In this document: positions 48,102-59,411 of the stretch, one piece after another
How the letters are laid out: each line of letters begins with the position of its first letter
How positions within the stretch are numbered: position 1 is the first letter of the stretch
Assembly (NCBI GenBank): GCA_026686845.1
Contig: JAIVEN010000021.1
Coordinates: 12,666,001-12,730,000 of the forward strand
Direction of reading: 5' to 3'
DNA: 64,000 nt
Origin: Adenanthera pavonina
Lineage: Eukaryota; Streptophyta; Magnoliopsida; Fabales; Fabaceae
Notes under the pieces: generated by a model
Databases searched by the model: none
What the model saw: only the letters and a program-made list of their open reading frames with translations
Told to the model about the DNA's origin: nothing
Translations under genes and position numbers: made by a program

Positions 48102-49082
48102 TTTTCGGATGAATGTTGCAGAATGAGGCTTAGAATGGGTTTAAAGGATGTGAAAGGAAGTTTAATCGGTGGGAAATGGCAGTTTTTGGTCAGAATTTAA
48201 GAGATTTGATGAGAGAATTGGAACAGACTCAGAGGAGTTAAGAATAGGGTTGCGTCTGTTTAAGAGAAAACCGTCGGTTTTAACATATGTAGCCATCTGA
48301 CAGACGAATTTTGAGGGGTCAAAATTCGAACTCAAGTAGTTACAAGTTAAACTGTTTAGTAAAGCTTACTGACAGATGAATTTTCATCTGAAAGTTCATC
48401 TGACAGAGGCTTAGAACAAGCAAAACAAGCACAACAGACGAATTTTGTTCCAACAAAGTTTGAATGTTGAAGAGAAAACAGCAGACAACAAACAAAACAA
48501 CAACCAATAGATGAATTTAGCATGCAGAACTTCATCTTTCAAGTATTCAACATGAAGATCATGATTCAACAGATGAATTTTGAACTGAAAATTTGAATTT
48601 TTTAACTTTTGTAAAGGTTGTCCAATATTCGTAGGTTAAGAAGTGATAATTCGTATAACAGTGATGGACAAACATAACTTTGAAATTTTTGATCTTGAAA
48701 ATTCAAACTTCCAGGATTCAACAGACAAATTTCGAGGTCTCACCGAGAACTGTTCCAAGGCATAACAGTCCGAAGTTCGTCTGTTAGTCAACTAAAATTC
48801 GAATGTTGACCTCGTTGACCAGTTCAAAAACACAGTTTATGAAGCAAAATACGTCCAACACACATTTAAAATACGAATTTCATCTTTAAAATCTTACAGA
48901 ATGGATCCAGAACTTAGAATTTTTGTCATTTACTTCACTTTCTAGTTGTTCCATTCTGGTGTGCTCCAATCTTCAAGTTTATGGCCATTGAATCTTGTGA
49001 GGAGCACCTACAACTTAAATTAAACATACTCCGATGCCAAAGTTAGACTTAACCTTTGAAAACAAGATTGCACTAGAATAAC
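48102..49082 (-). other. Non-coding spacer between pol and ORF3, copy A
   Basis: About 980 bases without coding capacity. From 48290 to 48870 it carries scattered units of the same motifs as the LTR (CAGACGAATTTTG, AAAATTCGAA, AAGTTCGTCTG), more loosely spaced. It may hold the promoter or splice acceptor for ORF3, but no clear TATA box is visible. Confidence 0.7.
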
Positions 49083-52000
49083 TTACAGTTCATTGGGATT
49101 TACCATACCCAATTCTCTCCTTATTTTGCAATGCATGTCTTCTGATAGAGGCTTTGTGAGTATATTAGCAACTTGATCCTCTGTCGGGATGTACTCCAGC
49201 TTAACTTCTCCTTTCAGAATGTGATCCCTTATGAAGTGGTGCCTAACTTCAATATGTTTCATCCTTGAATGCATAGGATTCTTGATGATATTTATGGCAC
49301 TTTGGTTGTCACACATGATTGGTATCTCTTTCATTTTAACCTCAAGATCTTCAAGCTGCTGCTTCATCCAGATGACTTGGGCACAACAGCTTCCAGCTGC
49401 AACATACTCAGCTTCTGCAGTGGATAGGGCCACACTGTTTTGCTTTTGGCTGAACCATGAAACTAGGGATCCTCCAAGAAACTGACAAGTTCCACTTGTA
49501 CTTTTTCTGTCAGTTTTGCATCCTGCAAAATCAGCATCAGTGTATCCTTTGAGATATTCTCCATTGCTTTTTGGATACCAAAGACCAATATGTGATGTTA
49601 CAATAAGGTATCTGAAAATTCTTTTCACAGCTGTTGCATGGGTTTCTTTGGGGCATGATTGGAACCTTGCACACATATAGACACTGAACATAATGTCAGG
49701 TCTGCTAGCAGTTAAGTACAGCAGGGATCCAATCATTCTTCTGTACTGAGTAATGTGAAACATCTTTCCATTCTCATCCAAGTCCAGTTTGGTTGCAGTA
49801 GCCATAGGTGTTCCCATTTGCTTGACATTCTCCATTCCAAACTTCTTTAGCAGCTCCTTTAGATACTTGGATTGACTGAGAAAGATACCATCATCAAGTT
49901 GTCTGATTTGCAGTCCAAGGAAGAAGTTGAGTTCACCCATCATGGACATCTCGAATTCTCCCTGTATTAACTTAGAAAATTTCTTGCAAAGAGTTTCATT
50001 AGTAGCACCGAAAATAATATCATCAACATAGATTTGAACAATCAGTAAATCTTTATTCTCTTTCTTAGTGAATAAAGTTGTGTCAACTTTGCCTCTATTA
50101 AACCCTTGTTCAGTTAGAAAATTGCTCAACCTCTCATACCATGCTCTAGGGGCTTGTTTTAAACCATAAAGAGCCTTCTTCAGCTTGTAAACATGGTTTG
50201 GTTTAGTAGAATCTTCAAAACCAGGAGGTTGATCTACATAAACTTCTTCCATGATATATCCATTTAGAAAGGCACTCTTTACATCCATTTGATATAGTAA
50301 AATATTTTTCATGCATGCATATGCTAGCAGTATTCTTATAGCCTCTAGCCTAGCTACTGGTGCAAAGGTTTCTTCAAAATCAATACCTTCTTCCTGATTA
50401 TACCCTTTAGCAACCAGTTTAGCTTTATTTCTTATTATTGTTCCAGATTCATCAAGTGTATTTCTAAAAACCCATTTGGTACCAATAACAGGATGATTTT
50501 TGGGTCTAGGCACTAAATCCCAAACTTGATTTTTTTCAAATTGATTTAATTCATCTTGCATAGCCAAAATCCAGTATTCATCAGTTAAGGCTTCTTCAGC
50601 ACATTTGGATTTAGTTTGAGAAATGAAAGCGCAGTTGAGCATTTTATCCCTTAACTATTTTCTGGTTTTGACTCTCTCTTGAACATTCCCTATTACTTGA
50701 TCAACAGGATGATTCCTTTGATATCTCTAAGCTCTAGGGAGTTCTTGAGATGTTTCTTCATTATTTTCTTCATCAAACTCTTGCTCCTGGACATCTTCCT
50801 CTGTGTTAACAGATTCAGATATCTTTGGAGGTTTAGTTTTACTTTTATCAGAAATGCCCAGTTTTTCAAAGTTGAAAGCAAGATCATTCTCATTGGTAAC
50901 ATGTTTTGAAACAGTTTCATTTTCAATAAAAACCACATGCACAGATTCTTCTACCACATTTGATCTTTTATTATAAGCTCTATATGCCTTACTCCTACTA
51001 GAATAGCCCAGAAATATACCTTCATCGGATTTAGCATCAAACTTATCCAGATTTTCTTTTCCATTGTTATGAATGAAGCATTTGCATCCGAACACATAGA
51101 GATGGGACAGATTTGGCTTTCTTCCCTTGTACAGCTCGTATGGAGTCTTCCCAAGGATTGGTCTGATGTAGGCTCTGTTTATGATGTAGGTTGCTGTATT
51201 CACTGTATCAGCCTAAAACACTTGAGAGAGTTCCTTCTCATTCAGCATAGCTCTGGCCATCTCTCCAATAGTTCTGTTCTTCCTTTCTACTACCCCATTT
51301 TGTTGAGGGGTCCTTGGAGCTGAGAAGTTATGGTCAATCCCATGCTCATTGCAGTACTCCAGAAAGTATGCATTTTCAAACTCTCCTCCATGATCTGACC
51401 TGATAGACATAATAGAAATACCTTTCTCATTTTGCACTTTCTTAGCTAAGGTTACAAATGCATCAAAGGTATCACTTTTAGAGGATAGAAATAATGTCCA
51501 AGTGAATCTGGAGTAATCATCCACAATTACAAGCACATACAGATTACCACCAAGACTTTTCACCCTAGATGGTCCAATTAAGTCCATATGCAGCAATTCA
51601 AGTGGTCTTGTTGTGGTAACTACATTTTTAGATTTAAAAGATGATTTAGTTGGTTTTCCTCTTAAGCATGCATCACATTCTTTATCCTTTTCAAAAGATG
51701 TTTTTAGCAGACCAGTTACTAGCTCATTTTTAACTAGCTTAGACAGTTGATTCATGTTCACATGAGCTAATCTCCTATGCCATAACCAGCTATCATTATC
51801 TTGACTAATTAAACATATAGAATCCAAGGAAGGAAGTTCATCAAGATCAATAGTATAACAGTTATCATCCCTTTGAGCTTTGAGGATTACTTTGTGATCA
51901 CTTTTTTCTGATGACCAGGCAAAACTTTGAGTCAAACAGCACCCAATTTCCTTTATCACAGGTCTGACTCACGCTCAGCAAATTGTGGTTGAGGCCAATC

Positions 52001-52212
52001 ACAAACAACACCTCTTCAATGGATGTTTCCGGATTTTTGCCCACAATGCCAATACCAACAACTTTGCCATATTGATCACCTCTAAAGGTTACATTTCCTC
52101 CTTTCTTATCTCTAAGGGTGATGAACTTCTCCTTATCACCAGTTATGTGACTTGAGCAGGCACTGTCCATATACCATTTGTTGCTCTTCTTAGCTTTGAG
52201 ACAGACCTGCAA
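49083..52212 (-). pseudogene. pol of copy A, broken
   Basis: All Ty1/copia Pol domains can be followed: protease (DSACSSHITG), HHCC and integrase core (MDLIGP, SDHGGEF, VVERKN), RT (QMDVKSAFLNG, YVDDIIFGAT) and RNase H (TDADFAG, STAEAEYVAAG). Breaks relative to copy B: one extra T in a T-run at 51902-51908 shifts the frame; TAG replaces Trp at 51213-51215 and at 50727-50729; TAG replaces Gln at 50655-50657. All three nonsense changes are C-to-T or G-to-A transitions. Not functional. Confidence 0.92.
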
Positions 52213-52220
52213 AACAATGT

Positions 52221-54002
52221 TTATGTTTTCCTTTTAGGTACCCAAATTTGCTTGGGTCCTTTTTGGTCAGTAGATTTTTTTCTAGATGCAGATGCAACTT
52301 TGCGAACCCATTCAACTTTCCTGCCAAGTCCATTTTTGTTCAAAGCACAAGAGCTGGAAATATGTCCCTTTTTGTTATAGAAATAACAGGTAGTGAAGGG
52401 ACTGCTAGATTGAGAAGTAGGAAGAAAACAATGCAGATAATACTTTTATCTTGCACGCTTTGTTTGATTATATGTTTCAATGCGAGATGACATGTAATCT
52501 TTCTTTTTGTTGCTCTCAGCATGCACAAAATGCCTCATGTATGCATTCCGGTTTCTCTTCCTAATCTTTTCCTTGACAGCACATGGATCATAGCCAAGAC
52601 CAGCTTTTCCTTGTGATATTCTTTGGCTCCCCATCAGGGCAAACAACATATCTTTAACTCTAGTGAGCCTAGACATGCTTTTTACCAAGTAATCATTAGT
52701 TTGCTTTAGTTTAGAGCATGAAGTACAGCAAACAGATTGAGCAGTAGGTAGAGAGGTAATTTCAGAACTGTTGTTTTGAGATTCCAGTTTATTAATCTTT
52801 CTCTTTGCTAGTTTTAGTTCTTTAGCAACTTTAATAAACTCATCATGAAGCTCATGAAATGCATCAAGTAACTCAGAATGGGAAGGCTCAGATTCATATA
52901 CCTGCATGAGGGTTCAGCTTCCTCAGAAGCAAGGGCCATCAGACAAATGTTGGCAATCTCATCTTCATCCTCTTCTTCCTCATCTGAGCTGTTACCCCAT
53001 ATTGATGAGATGTAAGCTTTCTTCTTCTTCCCTTTGTCTGCCGCTTTCTTGTCCTTTTCTTGCTTTTTGAGAAATTGAGGACAATCCCATTTGATGTGTC
53101 CCTGCTTCTTGCATTCATAGCAAGTCACGAGCTCTTTTGCCTCTTTCTTGCTTTCACCAGCTGCTCCCTTCTTGAAGAATCTCTTGTTCTTCTTCTTGCT
53201 GTAGAATCTTCCGAATTTTCTGACCATCATAGCCAGAGTTTCCTCATCCAGCTCATCTCCTTCATCAGATTCTTCTTTCTTTTCATTTGCAGCTTTGAGA
53301 GCAAGGCCTTTCTTCTTTTTGTCCAGCCCAGCTTCCTTGAGAGCTTTAATTTTTCCTTCATACTCCTCAAGACTGCCGAAGAGAGCTGTGATAGAGGCCA
53401 TTGATTCTCCTCTGGCTTCCTCTATTGCTGTCACCTTGGGCTGCCATTCTAGAGGGAGAGCTCTGAGTATCTTTCTTACTTTTTCAGACTGAGTGTATTC
53501 CTTTCCCAGGCTTTTTCAATTGATTCACAATGAGAGTGAATCTCTTTTGCAGCTCCTTTACAGTTTCTCTTTCAGTCATTCTGAAGCTTTCATACTCTCC
53601 AATGCATGCGTTCAGTCTGTTCTCCCTGACCCCAGCTGTTCCTTCATGTGTAATCTGCAGAGTGTCCCACATCCCTTTTGCAGTAGAGCATTGTGAAACT
53701 CTATAGAATTCGTCATGATTCAGGGCACTGACTAAGCAATGCTTTGCTTTGAAATTTAACAGTACTTTCCTTCTGTCTTCCTCATTCCACTCTGCTTCTA
53801 GCTTCTCTTTGTGTCTTCCATCTTCAGTTAGAGTCATTGGGACAAAATCTCCTTTCTCAATGACTGACCAGATATCAAGATCAATTGATTGGAGGTAGAT
53901 TTGCATCGTCATCTTCCAGTACCCATAATATTCTCCACTGAAGCCTGGTGGTCTATTAGTGTTGTTCCCTTCAGGATGTATGCTTTCTCCAAAGCCAGCC
54001 AT
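52221..54002 (-). pseudogene. gag of copy A, broken
   Basis: ATG at 54002-54000 (MAGFGESIHPEGNNTNRPPGF) opens the copia-type Gag core (GYWKMTMQIYL, KGMWDTLQITHEGT), then a Lys/Glu-rich coiled region, the knuckle CYECKKQGHIKWDC (CX2CX4HX4C) and an acidic stretch. A one-base insertion near 53512-53516, a deletion of about 19 bases near 52905 and a stop at 52446 break it. The final stop (52221-52223) is the same TAA as in copy B. Confidence 0.88.
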
Positions 54003-54043
54003 CTTAATTCCCGGACTGTGAGATCCTTTGAATGGGAAACCTA

Positions 54044-54055
54044 GCTCTGATACCA
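54044..54055 (-). promoter_or_regulatory. Primer binding site of copy A (initiator tRNA-Met)
   Basis: TGGTATCAGAGC on the minus strand, two bases (AG) downstream of the LTR end CCTTGTTAACA. It is the usual 12-base complement to plant initiator tRNA-Met used by Ty1/copia elements. Confidence 0.95.
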
Positions 54056-54057
54056 CT

Positions 54058-54203
54058 TGTTAACAAGGCTGACTTCCCAAGAGGGGGGGTGAATTGGGAA
54101 GATTGAAATTTTTCTGCACAAAGTGAAATGTGTTAGCAAGGCTGACTTCCCAAGAGGGGGGGTGAATTGGGAAGATTGAAATTTTTCTGCACAAAGTGAA
54201 GTA
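54058..54203. repeat. 73-bp tandem duplication at the LTR end
   Basis: The terminal 73 bases (54058-54130, starting TGTTAACAAGGCTGACTT) are repeated at 54131-54203 (TGTTAGCAAGGCTGACTT). The 43535 LTR has one copy only. The inner copy has TTAGC in place of TTAAC. Confidence 0.97.
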
Positions 54204-54670
54204 AGTGAAGATATCACAGTATAATGAAAACAATGCGTAAAACAGAGCAAGCTGAAAAGTAAAGATAGGGAGAAGAAGACTCAGTAATTTATCCTGGTTC
54301 GGTCCTTCCACTTGACCTACATCCAGTCCCCAAGACACCTCTTGGGATTTATCCACTATACAGCAAGAATTTCAATGGGCTTCTTGCAAAGGCCACAGTA
54401 CACGAGTTTGCTCTGTTTCTGAGCTCTCTCAAACTCTCCAAGCACTTACACTGTGTGCTTCCCAATCCCCTTGTGAATATCTCTCACAAGTAAATCTATC
54501 TTCCAGATGAAGAGTAGATTGATTACAATGAAATAACTCTCTTGAAAGGAGTAGATATGAAAGTTTAGGTGCAAGTCTGGAAGTTAAGAGGGTAAAAGCT
54601 TTTGAGAAGAAAATTCAGCAGAGATTCAGTATATACAAGTTTGATTCTTTACCCATAACTTCAAATGATG

Positions 54671-54681
54671 TTATATTTATA
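54671..54681 (-). promoter_or_regulatory. LTR TATA box
   Basis: Minus strand CTATAAATATAAC, downstream of the U3 array and upstream of R/U5. The same spot in the plus-oriented LTR fragment reads TATAAATAG (43465-43473). Likely core promoter of the element. Confidence 0.7.
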
Positions 54682-54789
54682 GATTTAGGTCTCAAATATC
54701 CGTTAGAGACTAAATCTATCCGTTGGAGAAGTTATTCAACGGTTACTCTAAAAAAACTATCCGTTTACCAACCGCATTTAATGTTTCTG

Positions 54790-55760
54790 ACATACTGAAA
54801 TTTGAATTTCGGTTGGCCAACAGACGAATTTCGAAGGAATCGTAGATTAAAGCTTCCAACGTTACAGCACGAAGTTCGTCTGTTCATAAAGTGAAATTCG
54901 AATTTTGAAACTTACAAAACATTTTCACAATGTGACATACGAATTTTCAAGAAGAAAGTTTTTCGGTTAAGTATGAACAGTGTTTTCAATTTTCTACAGT
55001 GCCTTCGAAATTCGAATTTTGGATCCCCAAAATTCGTCTGTTCATTGAACTAAAAAGGGACACAGTAGATAACTTTCTTTGAAATTCGAATTTTGGAAAG
55101 GCAAAATTCGTCTGTCAGAGAAACTCTTTTCAGACTCATCTTGTCATTCGAATGTTGCAAGTTCTTATCATTCGTATGTCAATGTTTCATTTCAATAGAC
55201 TTAAGAACTTAGCTTCTGAAATTCGAATTTCAATGTTCAAAGTTCGTCTGTCAGAGAGCAGTTTTGAAACTTAAATCACTTTTGATCTCAGATAAACTTT
55301 AACATAGTTACAGACGAATTTCTTCAGTTTTCTCAAATTTTGTTTTGCTTGAAATTCGAATTTTGAGAACCCAAAGTTCGTCTGTTGTAAAGAAGCATCT
55401 TTCAGACTTATATGAAAATTCGAATGTTGCAACTTCAAAATTCGTCTGTCAGAGAGCATTTTTCAAACTGAATTTCGTTTTGATTTCAGATGCACTTTAT
55501 CATAGTTTCAGACGAATTTCTTTGATTTTTACAAACTTCATTTTACTTGAAATTCGAATTTTAAAAGTGTGAAGTTCGTCTGTTACAAAAGGCCTCTTTT
55601 CAGACTAGATGAAAATTCGAATTTTGAACCACTAAAATTCGTCTGACAGAGAGCAGTCTCTTCAGACTTATTCAGTTTTAGCTTGAAATTCGAATTTCCA
55701 AAGGCAAAGTTCGAATTTCTAACTTGACAGTTCAGTTTAAACTTTCAACCTTCGTCTGTT
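54790..55760. repeat. U3 array of AAATTCGAATTT palindromes and TTCGTCTG motifs
   Basis: Alternating palindromes (GAAATTCGAATTTTG and variants) and AAAGTTCGTCTGTCAGAGAG or AAATTCGTCTG motifs spaced some 20-60 bases apart. Two exact-length 198-bp higher-order units start at 55290 and 55488. CpG in the TTCGAA and TTCGTC cores is mostly kept here, while it is often TpG or CpA in the 43535 LTR. Confidence 0.92.
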
Positions 55761-55992
55761 TGAAGGTATTTTTCAAATGTTCAAAGATTTAACATAAAAT
55801 CAAAGTTTGAAAACATCTTTTCTTCAAATCAAAATCTTTTACCCAATTATATCAAAAACTAAAGATCCTACAAAAGATCTAACAACATATACTCAGATAA
55901 TCTTCACTTGAACCAGCTTTGTTCTTCTTTGATATCTTCAATCCAAGCTCTTGGATGTTGGTTTTAACATCATTAAAACTCTTGATTCAACA

Positions 55993-56007
55993 TTCTCCCC
56001 CTTTTTG
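55993..56007 (-). promoter_or_regulatory. Polypurine tract of copy B
   Basis: Minus strand CAAAAAGGGGGAGAA directly before TGTTGAATCAAG of the shared LTR. Confidence 0.9.
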
Positions 56008-56248
56008 ATGATGGCAAAATAACTTACAAACTGGATTAGTACTTGGGTTTGCTTTTACAAGCTCCCCCTCAACATATGCATAAGATATCAACAGAATTAA
56101 GACACAAAACTTTGCAACAAGGAATTCATCCATTTAAACAAAAGTTACTTATACAGAGCTAAATAAGGCAAAGTTCAAACAATAGAGACAGTCCAATCAA
56201 CAAATTCCAAACAACAAAACTAATACAAAGTACAACAAGAAATTTCAA

Positions 56249-58414
56249 TCAATTCTTCTTTGTCTTGATCTTCTTGCTGTAGGATTTCCTTTTTCCTTTT
56301 CCAGATTGCTCAGCAGCAGTCTTTCCAGTTTGCCCAGTCTTTCCAGTTTGCCCAGACTTCTCCCCCTTTTTGGCATCATCAGGAAGGCCAACAAAGTCAG
56401 CCGGAGGAGGGATCTGAGAGACAGGAATAGCACGAAGGGGCACAGGAGCAAAAGAAATTTCAGCTGGGGGATCAGTGCTTGGTTCCTCGTCAGAGACTTC
56501 CAGCAGCTCCTGCATTGCCTGTCTGGAAAGAGCTAGTTGAGCCCTTTGTTCTTCTGATAGCCCATAAGCAGCAAGAGAAGAGGAGGCTGGTTTAGCAGGA
56601 GGAAACATTTCTTCCAGCCTTTTCCTCTGAGCTTCCAGTAAAGCATTGTGAGCAATGGCAACATAGTCAGCAACAGGTACAATGCTTCTTTCTTCAGTGC
56701 TCACATCTTCTTGCATGGAGGAGCTTGAAATGGCTGCCACCAGTTTTTCAACTTGCTCAGATTCTTGAGTGGACAGAATTGATTCCTGAGCAACTTCTTG
56801 CATGGGCTCATGAGGACTTGTCTGCTGAAGTCCTTCTTCTTCTTCTAATCCATAGTCCAAGGGTGGACCAGGACTTGGTGTTCTCATTGCACCAGCACCA
56901 TCATGGTCAGAGGAGGCAAACTCGAAGGGGCTTGGAGGCTCAGGAGTTGGAGATAGAGTAGGCTCAGGGACACCAGGCTGAGGTGGAGCTGAAGTGGTAG
57001 GAATAGCATTCCTTATATCTTCATAAGCATCAGCCACCACCTTCATGTTCACAGCCAACTGATGGATCTGATCTTGTAGATGAGCAAATTTGGCATTTTA
57101 CTCATCTCTTATGCTGAGAATGAGTGTTGACAGACTGTCAAACAACTCAGTGACCTTTGTTGGCTTGGCCCGTGAGGAGGGAGTGGCAGGAGGGTGAGTA
57201 GGCCTGGAGGGAGATGGGATTGGCTGAGAAGGCTGAGGTACAGATTTGCTAGGGGCCTCAGAGGTGCCTTCTTGTTGGAGGGAGTCATCAGCAGCAAAGA
57301 ACAGATCTTCAGATTTCCCTGCTCCCTTTCCAACCCATCTGCCTTCATCTCATTCAATACCCATCCTTTGCAGTTCCTCTTCTTTGAATGCCTCAGTGAG
57401 TTTCCCTTTCCCCTTTTCAATGTGTTGAATTCTAGCATGCTGCAGGATTCTTGAAATAATTGCAGCATAGGGGAGTGTGGAATCCTTCCTCTGATCCCTT
57501 GCTTTTATCATTCTCTGGAGGATGATATGACCCATGTTAATCAGCTTCCCACGAATGATAGCAGTCATCATATGAGCCTCTGCCCTTGTTATCAAGTTGA
57601 AGCTGCCACCCTTGTTGAATATGATCCTGGACACTATATAGTGCAGGATTCTGACTTGTACACTTAGGTCTGTGGGCTTCAATAGATTTATAGTTGGCCT
57701 GTTTTCCCTTCTCCTGAACAAGGTGTCCAAGATAGTGCTCTCTTTGTAGTTCAGGAAGGATCCTCCTTCTTCATCCTCTGTGCTTGCCTCATCCATGTAT
57801 CCAGAGGCTGTAATGTCAATTTTCAGCCCATCTTGTCCTGGGATTTCCAGAACTTCATTGATTGTCTCATCAGCAAGCCAGATGGTCCTAGATCTTAAAG
57901 TGACCTCCCATTTCCTTTTCTTGCTGTTATATTGAAGAGAGGCATACCAAGTCTTCACTACTTCATCATCATATTTTTCAGCAATTTCCAACAGGTTTTT
58001 GTATCTTATCAACCATAATGCAGCATCAAAGTTGTTGGATATCAAAAATTGCTCCAAATTTACACAGTGAGGCTTGATTACCTTTTTGCTTGAAAACTTG
58101 GCAGAAAACTCTTCTTGAATCTCAGGAGTGCTCCAAAGTGGTAATGTGGTAAGTTCAAATTCTCCAGATTGTGTAGAAGAGGAGGAAGCCACAGCAGCAG
58201 TTTCACCCGAAGGGACTGCAGATTTTGAAAAGGAAGGCCCAGTTTTCTGAGAATCTGCCTTGGAAGAAGATTTCTGGCATTTAGAAGGGGTAGCTTTACT
58301 GGGTTCGGCCTTTCTCTTGGATTTTTCTCCTTCTTTTGTAGCATATTAGGATTTAGCAGTTCTTTTTGGCCGAGTTCCAGCTTGTCCTGCTCCAGGGATC
58401 TTTACTCTCGCCAT
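56249..58414 (-). pseudogene. ORF3 of copy B (accessory retrotransposon protein), with stops
   Basis: ATG at 58414 (MARVKIPGAGQ) opens a single 722-codon frame ending at 56249, interrupted by TAA at codon 23 (58346-58348), TGA at codon 355 (57350-57352) and TAA at codon 439 (57098-57100). Two of these match CAA-to-TAA changes against copy A. The middle region has NLEQFLISNNFDAALWLI, VVKTWYASLQYNSKKRKWEV and DETINEVLEIPGQ, resembling the putative plant transposon protein domain. The C-terminal third is Pro/Glu/Gln-rich, then Lys-rich. The stops lie at different positions in A and B, so the reading frame was once intact in a common ancestor. Role unknown. Confidence 0.82.
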
Positions 58415-59411
58415 TTTTCAGTGGAATGAAGCAAAATGTTGTCAAGGAAGAGTTTATAGGATGCGAATGGAGGATTAATTGGTGAAGAATGACGGTTTTT
58501 GGACAGGAGTTAAGAGAATTTAAGAAAGAATCAGAACGGATTCAGAGAGGTTACAGATAGGGCTGCGTCTGTTCTGAGGAAAACCGTAGCATTTAACGTG
58601 TGTAACCGTCTGACAGACGAATTTTGAGGGGTCAAAATTCGAACTTCGGGCAGTTACAAGTTAAACCGTTCAGCATAGCTTACTGACAGACGAATTTTCA
58701 TCTTGAAAGTTCGTCTGACAGTGGCTTGAAACAAGCAATACAAGGACAATAGACGAATTTTGTTCAAACAAAGTTCGAATGTTGAATAGAGAAAGGCAGT
58801 TAACAATCAAACAATCAATCAATCAGACGAATTAAACAGGCAGAGCTGCATCTTTTAACAATTCAGCATGTAGGACATGTTTCAACAGATGAATATTGAA
58901 CTGAAAATTCGAATTTTCTAACTATGTAAAGATTGTCCAACATTCGCATGTTAGGAGATAAAATATTGTGCAGCAATGATGGACAACCATAATATTGAAA
59001 TTTCTGATTTTGAAAATTCAAACTTTCAAGTGTCAACAGACGAATTTCGAGGCATTACAGAGAACTGTTCCAGGGCATAACATGCCGAAGTTCGTCTGTT
59101 AGTGAACTGAAATTCGAATGTTGACCATATTGACCATGTCAGAAGCACATTTTATTAAGCAAAATCCGTTTAACATACATTTAAAATGCGAATTTCATCT
59201 TTAAAAACTTACAGAATGGATCCAAAACTTAGGATTTACATCATTCATTCCACTTTTTGGTTGTTCCATTCTGACGTGCTCCACTCTTCAAGTTTATTGC
59301 CATTGATTTTCACAGGGAGCACCTGCAGCTTAGATTAAACATACTCCGAAGCTCAAGTTAGAATTAATTCTGATATTGAAAATTTTAATGACAGAATTGC
59401 ATGAAAACATC
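58415..59411 (-). other. Non-coding spacer between pol and ORF3, copy B
   Basis: Same layout as in copy A. Motifs CAGACGAATTTTG, AAAATTCGAA and AAGTTCGTCTG are scattered at 58610-59120. No coding frame. Confidence 0.7.

Larger units (their letters stand above)
43535..55992 (-). mobile_element. Ty1/copia (Sirevirus-like) retrotransposon, copy A
   Basis: Complete layout on the minus strand: 5' LTR 54058-55992, PBS 54044-54055, gag, pol, spacer, ORF3, PPT 45601-45614 and 3' LTR 43535-45600. All three ORFs carry stops or frameshifts, so it is non-autonomous today. Domain order protease-integrase-RT-RNase H places it in Ty1/copia. Large LTRs, a third ORF behind pol, repeated PPTs and palindromic arrays fit Sireviruses. 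Its 5' LTR also serves as the 3' LTR of copy B. The two LTRs differ visibly at many positions and in repeat number. Confidence 0.9.
54058..55992 (-). repeat. Shared LTR: 5' LTR of copy A and 3' LTR of copy B (1,935 bp)
   Basis: Plus-strand ends TGTTAACAAGG and CTTGATTCAACA. The PBS of copy A touches one side and the PPT of copy B (55993-56007) the other, so one LTR serves both. It carries two 198-bp U3 units (markers at 55290 and 55488) against three in the 43535 LTR, plus a 73-bp duplication at its PBS-side end. No target duplication separates the elements. Confidence 0.93.

Noticed and set aside
54790..55760. AAATTCGAATTT units as heat-shock elements
   Set aside because: GAA and TTC triplets are spaced by 0 or 1 bases, while heat-shock elements need two-base spacing (GAAnnTTC).
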